Below are positions 1-12,085 of a stretch of DNA of 64,000 bases, in pieces. The stretch lies in assembly GCF_964355755.1 (NCBI RefSeq), contig NC_092670.1:4429001-4493000 (forward strand), given 5' to 3'. The translations under genes were made by a program, and so were the position numbers. The notes beneath the pieces are model-generated. The model had not been told where the DNA came from, made no database searches, and saw only the letters and a list, made by a program, of their open reading frames with translations. The stretch comes from Antedon mediterranea. Taxonomy: Eukaryota; Echinodermata; Crinoidea; Comatulida; Antedonidae. Every line of letters starts with the position of its first letter. The first letter of the stretch is position 1.

Positions 1-2447
1 TTTGTTTTTCTGATCCAATTTTAGGTAAAAGTTATTAACTATCAACATTTTTTAGAGGGACAATATATCTTTAATAAAATATTAGTATAATTTAATAATG
101 AAGAATATTTTTAATGTATTCACTATTTATTTTTTTTAATAGGTTTTCTTAATTTAAATCAAACTAGAAATCCAACTACAAAATATGCGCGTTTAATTAA
201 TGTTATATAAATGTATATATAGGCCTAAATTAAAATAATATATCAGTAAATTGTGTTTTTCTTCAATGCGTCGCGAAATATCTGTAGACAATGTATGATA
301 CAGACGGACTTTTCAGTTTCTTTTCTATCTGTTATGCATCAGATTAAGAATTAACACTCTGGTGGTTGTAGGCCACTATAGTATAATTGTAATGTAGGCC
401 TACTTCCAAATGATAATTGTTATCCATTACAGAGCAGTTTACCATAGACCTATACGTCAAATGTAAACGGCAATGAACAGATGTGGACATCGTAATGTTT
501 GGTGTTGACTATTGTTTGTGGATAACGATACTATTATCATTTAACGTTGGACACGGGTTCATGAAAACACTGACACGTGACTCTTGTGACGTGCCACGCG
601 TCACAGCAAGACACGCTCGTGTATAGCAATATGTTAAACGGAAAGAGAGAAATAATCACCAAACGCTTTTACCCCTGTACTGACTGAACTGACCACTAAT
701 AGCATTCATTATCAATACAATTTGTTATGGTGTTCTTTTTGTAATATGTTAAAGTTAGACCAAGGCCTACTGGCACATTTAAACTAATGTGTTACTTGTG
801 TAGGCCTAATGTGATAACTGTAGGCCTATTCAAATAAACCGATTATACTTATTATATGACTTTAATTTGTTCGTAGGTATTGTATTGATTATTTGATCTT
901 TCTGATATTTATGTTGAATTTAATTGCCTTACGGCAACATCATCAACATTTTTTATACATATGCCTGCCTTACCATACACATTCAAAATATAATCTAGTG
1001 CGTATAGAAAGAAAAAGTTAAGGAAAATAAGTCTAGCCTAAGAAATTTTGTTAATAGATAATCTGCTTCGTCTTATTACAAAATGACAAAGTGACATAAT
1101 ATGCTGCTTGTTGAGAGATCTTTTTTTTCATTTCTGGTTTTATTCATTCTACTCATTTCAATATAAACATTGAATTGAGAGTGAATTACATATACAAATG
1201 CACAATAATAAAAAACAGTTTTTAAATCATTAAAATCTCTGAACATCAAACAGTTAAAAACATTAAAATCTCTGAACTTCAATACAATTTCAAGAGATAT
1301 TACAAATTCTAAATCTTTAAAAACAAGACAATTATATTTCATCTCATTAAATATTACTGATTGAATTAGCTCTAGAATGTGAATCGTAAATAAGAATTTG
1401 TCAATACATTTTGTGTTTACTTCGTGGTTGCACTATGCACTTTCTTTAATACAAATTTACAAAATATTCCAGATTAGACATGAATTTTGTTTTGGTTTTA
1501 ACAACAAAGAGATGTTTTAAAAGGAAAAAACACCATATATCTATAATTGTTTACGAGCAAAAATAAATTGATATGAATGAGTTGTGGAAATAAAAGGATA
1601 AAAACTTAATATGAGACGATTTAAAGGATAAATTAAACTTATTCAATGTTCGGTTACACAATACAAAAGCATTTTTACTGTAAATGCGTCAACATGAAGA
1701 GACAGTTAAATGGCACGTACGCAAGTTGTAATTTGTAGCAGCATTTGTACGCACGCGCCAAAGTGTGCAAACTGGCAACTGGCAAAGTTACTATAAACAT
1801 GTATTTATACTTATAATTTGATGTGTCTAAGTTTTGACGATTGTTTTTAATTTTCGCAAAATTCCAAAGAATGCATAGACCTATCCTAATTACTGATTTA
1901 TACAATTTAATGTACAGTTGAAAATGTCATGTAATTAAATCTAATACACGACTAAAAAGTGCACACATACAGTACAGGTTGATACCATTACCATAAGCCT
2001 CAGTTGTTATGCTGTAGGCCTATGGTTTAAAATTGAATTAAACAGAATTGGTATAATTGCATTATACTGTTTAATCTTGTTATATCTTACTCTTAATAGA
2101 CATTATATCCGTTTTAAACGCATTTCAAATTTCACAAAACGAAAAGCAGACATTTGTCTTAATAGTATTAAGTTGTTAATGTTCATGTTTTTATATTTAT
2201 GTTAGCGGTTAAATTAGAAACGAAAATTTGATATTACTCATATACCTATGTGTGTAGAGTAGCATCGACGATAATGGAAACTGCAGTACGGTCTAACACG
2301 TAAATACCGGTAACCTTTAGCCTATTGAAGAAATTAGTTTTTAAAGTTTCAGTAAATGACATGTTACCAATAAGCGTGCCTATTGAAAAATAGTTATCCA
2401 TCTGTTTAAAACAAAAGCAAATTATTATTATAAAATTAGGCCTACAT

Positions 2448-2550
2448 ATCGGAACAAGGCCATATACATGACTGCAGTCACTTGCTCAAGTTAGTGTTTA
2501 CCGACCGACCGACCAACCGACCGACATAGTGAGCTGTACGCGATTAAAAA
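2448..2550 (+). repeat. SINE 3' fragment with GACC-type repeats
   Basis: The fragment starts near GGAACAAGGCCATATA and runs through a CCGACCGACC-type short repeat to GCGATTAAAAATG. The same order of blocks is seen in the tRNA-headed element near 9491-9765 and, inverted, near 24092-24189. The tRNA-like head is missing, which suits a truncated or degraded copy. Confidence 0.55.
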
Positions 2551-3318
2551 TGTCTTGCTTTTCCTAAATGTTCTAATGATGGTAAACCTAAGTAATAATT
2601 AATGCTATGAACATAGTACATTATCGTATATATATTTTCCTCTATGACACAGTACTGAAACGTGCACGTATATTGGCATTGAGCCAAGAAATCCGACATT
2701 CATTAGACATGCGCCAGTCGATGACTCATAGTTAAATGCGTAATTGAAGTGTATATCAATTTGAAGCATTAGCAAAGAAATCTCGCGGGAAAATGGATAA
2801 CAGGCTGAAGTGAGACAGTCCCCCATGGGTCCCATCACGGGCTATAACACCAAGACATTTGTAGGCTATATCTAACTTGCAAACAAGACGCTTGATTACG
2901 CATGTGATCTCAACTCCACGAATATATTATTTAAAATATTCATAAAAAACTACGATAATAATTTTAGTCGGGATTTATACAAAGTATTGGTCACAATATC
3001 TGTATTGGTTTTATTAGTGTTTGTAGTGCAACGTAAAACCTCATTAGACTATTAATTTACAGTGGCTATAATTAACGCATTTGATATGGTAACAAATTGG
3101 AGTTAGGATTTCTTTTAAGTGCCTTTGTCCAGAAGTTAAAGAATTTTTAGATGTTTTTTCACAAGTTGTTGTGCAGATAGACCTATATATTTATGACTGG
3201 ATGGAAGTAATTCAATAATATTTGAAGGGCAGCTTTGCCGTCAATTTTCAGATCATCTAATGCTACAACTAAACATTTTTTTTTGCCCAGAAGTTATAGA
3301 ATTACCGTACTAAGTAAT

Positions 3319-3453
3319 GCTCTGTCTACACTATCAAACTTTATGTGACAAAAAATGTGATGTGCCCATATATGGACATGGTGACGTTTTATCCGTACCA
3401 TATTTAGGCACATCACGCCTTTTTCAACTAGTTTGATCGTATAGACAGAGTTT
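3319..3453. mobile_element. MITE family B, copy 1
   Basis: A short element ends in inverted GCTCTGTCTACACTATCAAA and its complement. It has no coding capacity. The inner part carries GTGATGTGCCCATATATGG, shared with copies at 5888, 23984, 24641, 50355 and 59124. This copy is arranged in the opposite internal orientation to most others, because its TTTATGTGACA block is on the left. The family is a non-autonomous DNA transposon by structure; the superfamily is not determined. Confidence 0.75.
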
Positions 3454-5887
3454 ACATTAGGTATACATTAACATATGTCTATTAAAGTAGTACATACTTA
3501 GCATTATAACCTACACATGCATAACCAGTAAAGCGCATTCCTTTTTTGGACCGGTTTTCGTTGTCATGATTTTACGCAATCTGTAGTAGGCCTACAGTAG
3601 GCCTAATATAGTTTTTGAAGACCTACCTTGCCACCGATTTACATTTGTATAATTTAAAATGATCTTCCCTTTTTTTTTGGATCAAAAATCTGTTATTACT
3701 TACTTGTTATGCTTAATCTACACGTTATAGGATTATTTTTTAATGGACCTACATTGCACTTCTAAATGTATATAAAACACATCTCATTTGGAAACACAAA
3801 CACACGGTACGATTAAAATGATTTTGAAGTACAGCATAATTATTAGTTTTATTAGAAAAGCTATACATGTCCAAAATAAAAGATTTAAAAAAATCACTTT
3901 GTTTCTCACACGAACTAAGTAAACTATAAAATAATTTTTCTACTAAAGTTAATTCTTATCTGTAATTTGTTCATTAGAGGTCTAAAAATATAAATATTAT
4001 AGTAGGCCTAGTCAAGTAGTGTTTGCGTGATTCAACTCCAAACTTAGGCCAGAGGGTTTATTTTTATATTTTTACTTATAGCTAGCCTTACATAGGCCTA
4101 GTAGTTACAAATAAATGACCAACAATCACCTGTATTACGGTATCTCTTTGTAGGCCTATCAACGGGTTTCCTTTTGTCTTAACTATTATTCTTAACTTTT
4201 TATGTAATAGGATGGAGAAAAATGATATTTAAAATATAATTAGAAAACATATAAACAAAACAGCCTTGATTTAAAAGTGCCTATACAACAGCAGAAGAAT
4301 AGGCTTATTCGTTTTTACAACCTAAATAGCTTTGCATTGAAATTATTTAAAAAAAACAATTATTCCATGTTTACTTATTTGATTGCATAGTAGTAGTATG
4401 TTGAAAGTAGAACAATTCTTTAATTGCGAGTTCCATTCATCTCTTTATTGTTTTCGAGAGGACATAAAAAGAATCGTAATTGCACTTCAGCAATACAATC
4501 ACGTATTTTGCTAACAATTATTGTGCTTATTATTATTATATATTGTTTGCAATCTCCACCATCGTTCATCTTTTTGACTGATTGTCTGCCTATCCATTGA
4601 CACTGATCAGTAAGCATATAACCGTTGGGTATAGAATATTTAAAACATATCAGTAATATATAGAAGTTATAAAGCATTAAGATCTTTTAGTAGCAAGAGA
4701 GTTGAATCTCGTCGCCCGAGGGAGTGCACTTCTTCCCCGTTGGATTACTTTACTAAACAAAGGCTTCATTATGCTAAACAGGCTAAAGTCTTTGTTCGTT
4801 TTTGTGTCGTAAAGAAAATGTTTACATTTAGCTTCTGTCATGTTTAGTGACTGATTGGCTGCTAAATGGAACTTCCAAGTTCAAATTGTGAAAATTTACA
4901 CCTGAAATGGAACGCTTGGGTGCGCATGTCTCATATTAGATGCATAAAGAGGAAAAGATAAGCCGAGTATTATTTTAATGAGAGAGAATAACATTTAGAA
5001 TGAATAGTCAATGATTCATCTGTCTGTTGTCATCAATTTTGGGCCTATCCCATACTATACCTCGATGTATACCTCAATTATTTACCTATTTAAATGTTAA
5101 AATTGTAGTAATTAGTATAATTTTTATTGTATATCAATATAATATTAACGGAAAGAGATCATTTCTAAACCACCCAGGAGAGGTATATGAATATAGATAA
5201 ATGCTATATAAAATGTTATATAGACTAAATTAACAAATAGATCAAGTTGTGTTTTTCAATGGCCCAATAAGATATCATAGCCTTACAAAGTGTCGATAAA
5301 GAACTGGAATTTAGAGATTGTGACGTCTCACAAGTCGATGATTGCCAAGTTAGATTCTACGCGCGGTATCTATTTCTGGATTGTAGACTTACGATGACTA
5401 CCTTAATCATGAATAGATTATCTGGTTTTATAGCCCGTAAATAAGGTGAAACAGTACCGTAACAAAGCAAGTTCACGTTACATCAACCTCAAATTACCCA
5501 CAGTTGTTAAAAATCTTCACGCTCATCTATAGAATAATTAAGTTTTTGTGGAATAAGCTTAAATCGCATTTTAATAACTATAATAATGCATACTATGAAT
5601 ACAAATTGTTTTGATTTGACGGAGTGACCCAGTTCATTTTACAGCTAATCGCTAGAAGTCTAGTATATAAGCATATACGTACAATCCCATCAATTATTTA
5701 TATTATATAACATGTTCATGAAATACAACTGACTCCAATTAAAGAGAGGGAATTCATAATTTAACATTTCGATCTTTATTTTGATCATAAGCGTCAAGTT
5801 GGTAGCAGTGCGTCGATTACACGCACATTGACGCGTGCGCACATTTAAGCCGCTTCCAGTCCGACAGTTTGAATGCGCCAGCATATA

Positions 5888-6046
5888 GCTCTGTCTACAC
5901 TATCAAACTAGTTTGAAAAAGGTGTGATGTGCCCAAATAATTATGGTAGTGATATGGTTTATTATGGTTGTGATATGACATCATTATGTCCATATACATC
6001 ACGTTTTTTATTTTGTCACATAAAGTTTGATAATGTAGACAGAGCT
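5888..6046. mobile_element. MITE family B, copy 2
   Basis: This copy has the same termini as the one at 3319, with GCTCTGTCTACACTATCAAA on the left and its complement ending AGACAGAGCTT on the right. The centre contains imperfect repeats of GGTAGTGATATG and its complement. It lies about 400 bp upstream of the NeuroD coding exon, probably inside the 5'UTR intron or the upstream flank. Confidence 0.75.
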
Positions 6047-6411
6047 TAAAATTATGAGTTTTCTTTTCTCGTTGATGGTGCATAGAATGTATGCACTTAA
6101 TATTGCCCTTGATGTGTAAGCTATGCCATCACTTTTGTAAGTGAAAATTGTAGTAAACATTTATGCGAAATTACACCACTTAAGAGTCGCAAATTAAAAT
6201 TACTTGATTTATTTAGTTTGGCGATATTAAATTGAGATAAAACTTGTTTTCAATTTCCGGCGAATAACCACGTGTAATTTACAGACATGGATTTGTATAA
6301 ATTGATAAAATAGCCACTCTAGATCCGGGCACAGCAGGGTAGAGATTATAACATATCTTTATCCTGATGAGCTGTTTAATTTTATTATATCTATATCATT
6401 AGTTATTAAAC

Positions 6412-6453
6412 TTGATTTGATGTTTTTATTTTATAGGAAAAAGAGAACTTAGC
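6412..6453 (+). promoter_or_regulatory. Splice acceptor and 5'UTR of the NeuroD coding exon
   Basis: A T-rich tract ends TTTTTATTTTATAG at 6436, followed by 17 bases of untranslated leader before the ATG at 6454. This supports an intron in the 5'UTR, with the whole coding region in the second exon. That layout is known for vertebrate NeuroD genes. The upstream exon was not located. Confidence 0.6.
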
Positions 6454-7500
6454 ATGCCCAGTGCTGTTGTTTCGGAAATAAAAGTTGGTCAGGAAAGCCT
6501 AGACAAGTTGGGAAATATAAAAAAAATGAGTGAAATTACTGAAGAAGAAAATACAAAATTAACCAGTAAAACTGAGCAGCATGGAAAGTCGTCAAAGAAA
6601 CAAGGCGTCAAAAAGGGAAGGCTGACAAAGAAGCAAAAACAAGAAACAACTGAAAATGGCGAGAAGCCTCCACCAAAACGACGCGGTCCTAAAAAGAAGA
6701 AAATGACTCCAGCAAGAGTGTTTAAGCTAAAACAACGCCGTGTAAAGGCAAATACAAGAGAAAGGTCGCGCATGCATGGCCTGAATATGGCGCTTGATCT
6801 TCTGCGAAAAGTCGTTCCGTGTTACTCGACGAATCAAAAGTTGTCGAAAATTGAAACTTTGAGGCTTGCTAAAAACTACATAAGTGCCTTGTCGGAAATA
6901 TTACGCTCTGGCTCAGTCCCAGATACAGTTTCGTTTGCGCAGACGCTGTCTGAAGGACTCTCTCAGCCAACGAGTAACCTCGTTGCAGGATGTATGCAGT
7001 TGAATCCCAGAACTCTACTTCCAGAAGCAAGCGCACAAAGATTGCAAGATCAATATGATTGGCCATTAAAAGATATCATTGTAAATAATCAATACGGACA
7101 TAAACAACCCAGTAATTATATGAATTCATTCCACGAGAGTAATCAGCTGTCTTGCGGATACACCAGTATGTTTTATACAGATCCAAATGTTGTCAACTAC
7201 CAGCAAGTATACAATTCTAATACACTGCAATTCCAAAGCTCACCACTTGTGGCAGGAACCGAGATTCATGGACCAACGCCCCCAACCACGCCAAACTTCT
7301 CAGATTCTGTTCCTATGAATACTGATTATACGTCATTAATAACATCATCAACTTCGTCGTGTGACCTCAATTCTGAATGTAGTAGCAGTAGTAGTAACAG
7401 TGGCGATTCTTTTGATTGCGACGTCACACCACTAGACGGAAAGGATCTGACGTTACTGTCGTCTGCATCTGAACAAGATTTTCTAGACCAATACGTTTGA
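6454..7500 (+). CDS. NeuroD: NeuroD-family bHLH transcription factor
   Basis: A single-exon coding region of 348 residues. The protein is a nuclear, E-box-binding activator expected to dimerise with class I bHLH (E) proteins and drive neuronal or neuroendocrine differentiation. Residues 1-70 are Lys/Glu-rich. A basic nuclear signal, KRRGPKKKK, spans about 75-83. The bHLH spans about 95-150, with basic region [13 protein letters not shown], helix 1 [12 protein letters not shown] and helix 2 [15 protein letters not shown]. The adjoining Neuro_bHLH region (about 151-192) contains [13 protein letters not shown] and [10 protein letters not shown], which separates NeuroD from neurogenin and Atonal. 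The C-terminus is Ser-rich (about 296-318) and acidic, as in transactivation domains. Two substitutions are unusual: Ser replaces the Asn usually seen in RERNRM, and Thr replaces Ala in NARER. The start is the first ATG after the acceptor. Confidence 0.95.
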   Translation: MPSAVVSEIKVGQESLDKLGNIKKMSEITEEENTKLTSKTEQHGKSSKKQGVKKGRLTKKQKQETTENGEKPPPKRRGPKKKKMTPARVFKLKQRRVKANTRERSRMHGLNMALDLLRKVVPCYSTNQKLSKIETLRLAKNYISALSEILRSGSVPDTVSFAQTLSEGLSQPTSNLVAGCMQLNPRTLLPEASAQRLQDQYDWPLKDIIVNNQYGHKQPSNYMNSFHESNQLSCGYTSMFYTDPNVVNYQQVYNSNTLQFQSSPLVAGTEIHGPTPPTTPNFSDSVPMNTDYTSLITSSTSSCDLNSECSSSSSNSGDSFDCDVTPLDGKDLTLLSSASEQDFLDQYV

Positions 7501-8545
7501 TGTTGCTGCTGTTTAAAAACTTTTATAATGTATACGCTAATTGTAGGCCTACTGCCTTGGTTTGCCATCATAACTTGAATTGATCGGCAGGTCACAAGAA
7601 ATAATATTATGTTCCTATGACTATCGTGCAGCTAGCTGAGAGCAAAACCAATAATTAAAAGTTTATACTTATCATTCCATTTTGATAAAATAAGAAACCA
7701 TTCATCCATTACTGTGATATTCATGTATTTTTTAAAGGTTTTATGTAATACTGTGCCATTTAAGACTTTCTTACTAATTTTCATGAAAAAACATACATGA
7801 TATGTAACAAACAATACGTTAGATAATTTAAGTACTGAAATAATGAAATTTTGATGATGTCTAATTTAATGCAATAATTTGTTAAAACTGGCAAGATGCC
7901 AACTGAAGTGTGTTCTACAGCAATTTTCGTAAATCATTCCATAGGGTGTGTAAATAACACATGTTTAATATAAGAGTAAATTACCTTGGTTGGAATGGTC
8001 CATATTTGTTTGGGATTTCTGGATTAGATTATGTATAAATTGGGATGTTTCTAATGGTTTATTTGGTAACTAAGTTGTCGGGACACCACGATCTATACCT
8101 CATCATGACGTATTGACACACAATGTACATAATCCAAGCGGGTGTAGTATCAACATTGAAATGCGCACACCATATTGACGTCTTCGTCGTATATTAACAA
8201 CTAGATTTTCTTTTTCATTTTGGAAATTGATGATGTTAATCTATACTGTAAATTAACGAATAATGTGCGTCATTGTAAATATGCCTACAATTTGCTCATG
8301 TGCGATACTAAATATTTGGTGGTTATTACTAAATAAATGCAATAATGTAAAGTTACGTCAAGCTGCTAATAATTTAATGTACATATCCACATAGTTAATG
8401 TTAATTCAGATTTGTTTGCAATAAATGCGTCAGTGATTTTCATCATAAACGCGTTTTATCTCATGATAACACAGCTGCAATGTTAAATCATGGCGTTAAT
8501 ATAGATTCTGTTTTTATAAAAACGTCAATACTTGAGAATGCTAAT

Positions 8546-8700
8546 GTTGGTTCCAACTATAGAGACAACACAATGACGTAGACGCAATGCAAGAAAGTTG
8601 ACCAATGACAAGCTACAGTTCAAATAATCCATCGCTTGTGATTGGTCAAATCACCTACGTTACATCACGTCTTTGAAAATTGTCGCTAGTAGGCACCAAC
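8546..8700. mobile_element. MITE family A (CCAAT-type), degraded copy
   Basis: The ends read GTTGGTTCCAACTA on the left and CTAGTAGGCACCAAC on the right. Between them lie GACCAATGACAAGC and CTTGTGATTGGTCAAATC, an inverted pair carrying CCAAT/ATTGG. The layout matches the fuller copies at 36094 and 48304. It has no coding capacity. Confidence 0.65.
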
Positions 8701-8901
8701 ACATCTCTATAATTTAAGAGTAAACACTTCAACTGTATTCCTAGTTGTACAGAAATAATATTGTATACATTGGATCATGAAGAAACAATTTCACCAGCAT
8801 TGTCTATAACTTAATTATTTAATTAATAAGAATTGCAAGACTACATTTGGTGACCTTATAAGAGAGTTGCTTAATACTGTTTTAAACCATTTTAGCCTTA
8901 A

Positions 8902-9010
8902 TTAGCCTATTCACGATTCAGACTGCGCATGATCTTACATAGTTAGCACGTATGCAAATCAGTTTAACACGTGCAATATTTTACTCATGCGCAGTTTGAA
9001 CCGTGATTAG
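8902..9010. repeat. Small palindromic element
   Basis: The left side TCACGATTCAGACTGCGCAT and the right side ATGCGCAGTTTGAACCGTGA are imperfect inverted repeats around a centre of about 50 bp. This is the shape of a small MITE. No second copy was found in the window, so the assignment rests on symmetry alone. Confidence 0.45.
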
Positions 9011-9490
9011 TATAATATGTATCGCTAAGAAAATAACATTCCTTTTAGTCTTCCATTTTAATGAAAAAATGAGAGTCTGAACATTTTTTAAAGGTATGCA
9101 TTTTTTAGACATTTTCATGTTTTCGTACAACAATGTTTTTTTTTATCTAAAAAGCTCTGTTTACGTGTTACGTAATTAAATCGTCATGTTTTGTCAATGG
9201 GTATTGGAAAGAATAAAGACGAATTTCATTTGAATCATTTGTTTTGTTAAACTGTTATGTGAAACGAAAGGTTGGTAAAATATGTCCACTTTAGGGACTG
9301 TAATTATCAATAGGGGTCGAGGACGCTGTTGTTGTCAGATTTTATCAACCCCGCTCAGAGATCACCACCTCCCTATCTGTGAATTCGCAGTCAACCACGT
9401 CTACATTATGACGCCATTAAAGGCTACGCAGGCCTAAGAGAGATGAGAGATTAAATAAACTGTTATTTTACAGATGCTTGATGTTTTTTA

Positions 9491-9765
9491 GACGCATGTG
9501 GCCGAGCGGTTACGGTAGGGTCGCCGGATACCATATCCACAACCTCGCCAGAGGTTCAAGGCATTCCTGGATCATTTTAGTTCTGGTAGTAGAACAAGTC
9601 TTCTCAGACTGGAGTCCCTTACACATCTAAATGCTGATGCGTAGGCCTACATTAAGGAACAAGGCCATATAGATGGCTACAGTCGCGTGCTCATTAGTGT
9701 TTACCGACCGAACGACCAACCTACCAACTGACCAAAATGACTGAACATGTTTAAAAATGTTGAAA
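9491..9765 (+). mobile_element. tRNA-derived SINE
   Basis: A tRNA-like head has an A box TGGCCGAGCGG (9499-9509) and a B box GGTTCAAGGCA (9553-9563), with the long spacing typical of Leu/Ser-type tRNAs. It is followed by an unrelated body with AACAAGTCTTCTCAGACTGG, then AACAAGGCCATATA, GTGTTTACCGACCG and a short-repeat tail of ACCAACC type. The body and tail recur without the head at 2448 and, inverted, at 24092. Transcription by RNA polymerase III from the internal boxes is inferred from the class. Confidence 0.65.
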
Positions 9766-10308
9766 TGTTTATAAACATTTATATTTTTTTAATTTACACG
9801 TGCGTAGCCTGTCACTTTTGACGTGCTCGTATAACATAACTTCGAGTTGAAAAGTAAGTGAAGAAAACAGAAATCGGGCAAAAAGAGTGCGCAATAACAT
9901 TTAACGCGCGCAAAAATCTGCGCACTCATGGCAATTTTGTAAACGCTTAAAATTGCCTGAAACGTACTCTTATTTTATCGAAAATAAATTTTGAAAATGT
10001 TAAGCGCGTGTACGCATGCGTTACATGCGCTACGCACGTAATTGTATTGCCATATGATGATTTATGCCCTGAAATGTATGAGTACCAAATTTTATTTAAT
10101 TGTGATTCATGGTTGTGAAGATATGATTACAAACGTGATTTTGTTAAATCGTGCGTACACCGCGTAATTTTTTATTGCGCACCGTGAAAACGTAACCACG
10201 CCGATTCCTGGCCATAAGGGAATATACTGTGAAAAATTGACTTAGCTAAATTAAACTGATATCAAGATAAGGTCAGAAAGCGATAAAACGCATAGTGATA
10301 CCCGACCG

Positions 10309-10370
10309 AGCGACAGACCGACCGACCTAGTGAACTATAGAGTCGCGTCCACGCGACTAAAAACGGTGAT
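10309..10370 (+). repeat. SINE-like 3' tail fragment
   Basis: The CCGACCGAGCGACAGACC-type repeat is followed by TAGTGAACTATAGAGTCGCG and GCGACTAAAAACG. It matches the end of the fragment at 2448 (TAGTGAGCTGTACGCGATTA). No head is visible. Confidence 0.4.
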
Positions 10371-11250
10371 AGCTAGACGACATGAATATACCATTAAGAG
10401 AGAGGGACGTCGTACTACTGTGGGCAATTTAACCCAGTATATTTTTGAACATAGACTGACCATTTACAAAAGTTTCCTTGGAAACTCCGGATCGGACGGT
10501 AGCAGCTTAGTAATCGGAACCATCAGTTAATATATTGTAAACACACATTCTGTCTGTGATGCTGTCACACGATGCATTTATTCCACTTATAATTGACGTG
10601 ATAAGTCTGAAAACACAACATCGAATCCACAAGAAGAAATCGCAAACCATACCTCCAGAGGAACCCAAAACTGTGTGTCGATATAGAGGGCGCACTATTT
10701 CAGTTTAGCGTCAACCTGTAGAAAAGGAAGTTAGATGACTCAGGGCGATTGTCATCAAATCGATGCAATAATATTGGTGCACCAATCATATTTTTTAGCA
10801 ATTAAATTGTGCGGTCCACGCACAATTTGTGCTATGGGAGAATGCATTATGGTAAAGGTCTTTCACAATAAAGTATTATTGAAAAAGTCAGCTTGCGCAT
10901 GCACAGTGGTTGCTATAAATATTACAAAATAATATAAGAATAGGACCTCAGTGCACGCGACCTCGATAACCGGCTGTTAATGTTTCGTAGACCTATCGTA
11001 GATTTGTTTTAAAAACCTCCAAGAATGGTGACATTTTGAAAATTGCAATGCTGCCACATGGGTGGATTCAAGGGGGACCCTTTCACAAATTGTAATGCAA
11101 AAGATAGGACATAAAATTAAGTTCAGCACTACATTTCACTACTTTTAGGCCTTTAGGCCCCCATCAAAAATCGGATCCGCCACTGAGTGCATGACATTTG
11201 GTTGAGTTGAACTCTAATTTTTACAATTGCATTGACAGTCCACGTATTGT

Positions 11251-12085
11251 AGCTTGTATGGAACGCCGTTTACGCAACATTTCGATGATATGAATTTTAT
11301 GACGCGATATGTGAATGAAATGCATCGATATGAATTAAATGGTGCGATATATGAATGAAATGTTTTGAATCGAATGCTTTGAATTGAATATTTTGAATGA
11401 AATGTTTTGAATGAAATGTTTTGAATGAAATGTTTTGAATGAAATGTTTTGAATGAAATGTTTTGAATGAAATGTTTTGAATGAAATGTTTTGAATGAAA
11501 TGTTTGAATTGAATTGAAAAGTCAAACTATTGGTGGCGTATATCATTCTCGCTCGCGATTATTTTCTCAACCTCTTAGGCCTAAGCCTGGGTACCCTCAT
11601 CTGCTTTCTTCCACGCTGCCTTTACAGAGAATCCTAACAGACCTGGGTTCGGAAATATGTATTCCAATGTTTCAGGTCTGTTAGGGAGTCTCTGTAAAGG
11701 ATTCATATTGATGACAGCGTTGAAAGGAGATGAGGGTACCCATGCTTAGGCCTAGGCCTATTAAGGGTTGAAAAAAAATCGCGAGCGGGAATGACATACG
11801 CCGCCAATAGTTTGACTTTTCAATTCAATTCAAACATTTCATTCAAAACATTTAATTCAAAACATTTCATTCAAAACATTTCATTCAAAACATTTTATTC
11901 AAAACATTCAATTCAAAATATTTCATTCAAAACATTTCATTCAAAACATTCAATTCAAAGCATTCAATTCAAAACATTTCATTCATATATCACGCCATTC
12001 AATTCATATCGATGCATTTCATTCACATATCGCGTCATAAAATTCATATCATCGAAATGTTGCGTAAGCGGCGTTCCATAAGCTT
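11251..12085. mobile_element. Foldback element with tandem repeats in both arms
   Basis: Two arms of about 400 bp are inverted copies of each other around a loop of only about 20 nt near 11650-11672. The outer ends are AGCTTGTATGGAACGCCG on the left and the complement ending CCATAAGCTT on the right. Each arm has an outer unique part, a middle block of a 14-bp tandem repeat (TTTTGAATGAAATG, about 11370-11505; complement about 11820-11980) and an inner unique part with GGGTACCCTCATCT. Long inverted repeats with an outer short-repeat domain are a known feature of sea urchin TU foldback elements. Relationship is inferred from layout, not from sequence identity. The long frames across the tandem block, with a 14-residue periodicity, are by-products. 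Confidence 0.8.

Larger units (their letters stand above)
1..6430. other. Intergenic region upstream of NeuroD
   Basis: No gene is supported here; open frames are short and AT-rich. The stretch holds two copies of a TIR MITE (3319-3453 and 5888-6046), a SINE 3' fragment near 2448-2550, and many TAGGCCTA palindromes (for example near 394, 800, 2015, 3588 and 4153). A segment near 45-80 reads AGAGGGACAATATATCTTTA and recurs near 28137, so the window may start inside a dispersed repeat. An E-box CACGTG lies near 6270. The untranslated first exon and promoter of NeuroD probably lie here or further left, but I cannot place them. Confidence 0.6.
7501..11250. other. Region downstream of NeuroD
   Basis: No convincing gene. 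The 3'UTR of NeuroD presumably begins at 7501; candidate AATAAA signals occur near 8332 and 8420. Also present are a degraded CCAAT-type MITE (8546-8700), a small palindromic element (about 8902-9010), a tRNA-derived SINE (9491-9765) and a further SINE-like 3' fragment near 10309-10370. A stretch around 9830-10200 is rich in GCGC/CGCA motifs compared with its AT-rich surroundings, without a coherent reading frame. Confidence 0.5.

Noticed and set aside
7326-7595. Minus frame of 89 codons over the end of NeuroD
   Set aside because: Antisense shadow of the Ser-rich NeuroD C-terminus.
11214-12081. Two frames with a 14-residue periodicity (KTFHSKHFIQNISF-like)
   Set aside because: They come from the 14-bp tandem block in the arms of the foldback element and are mirror images of each other.
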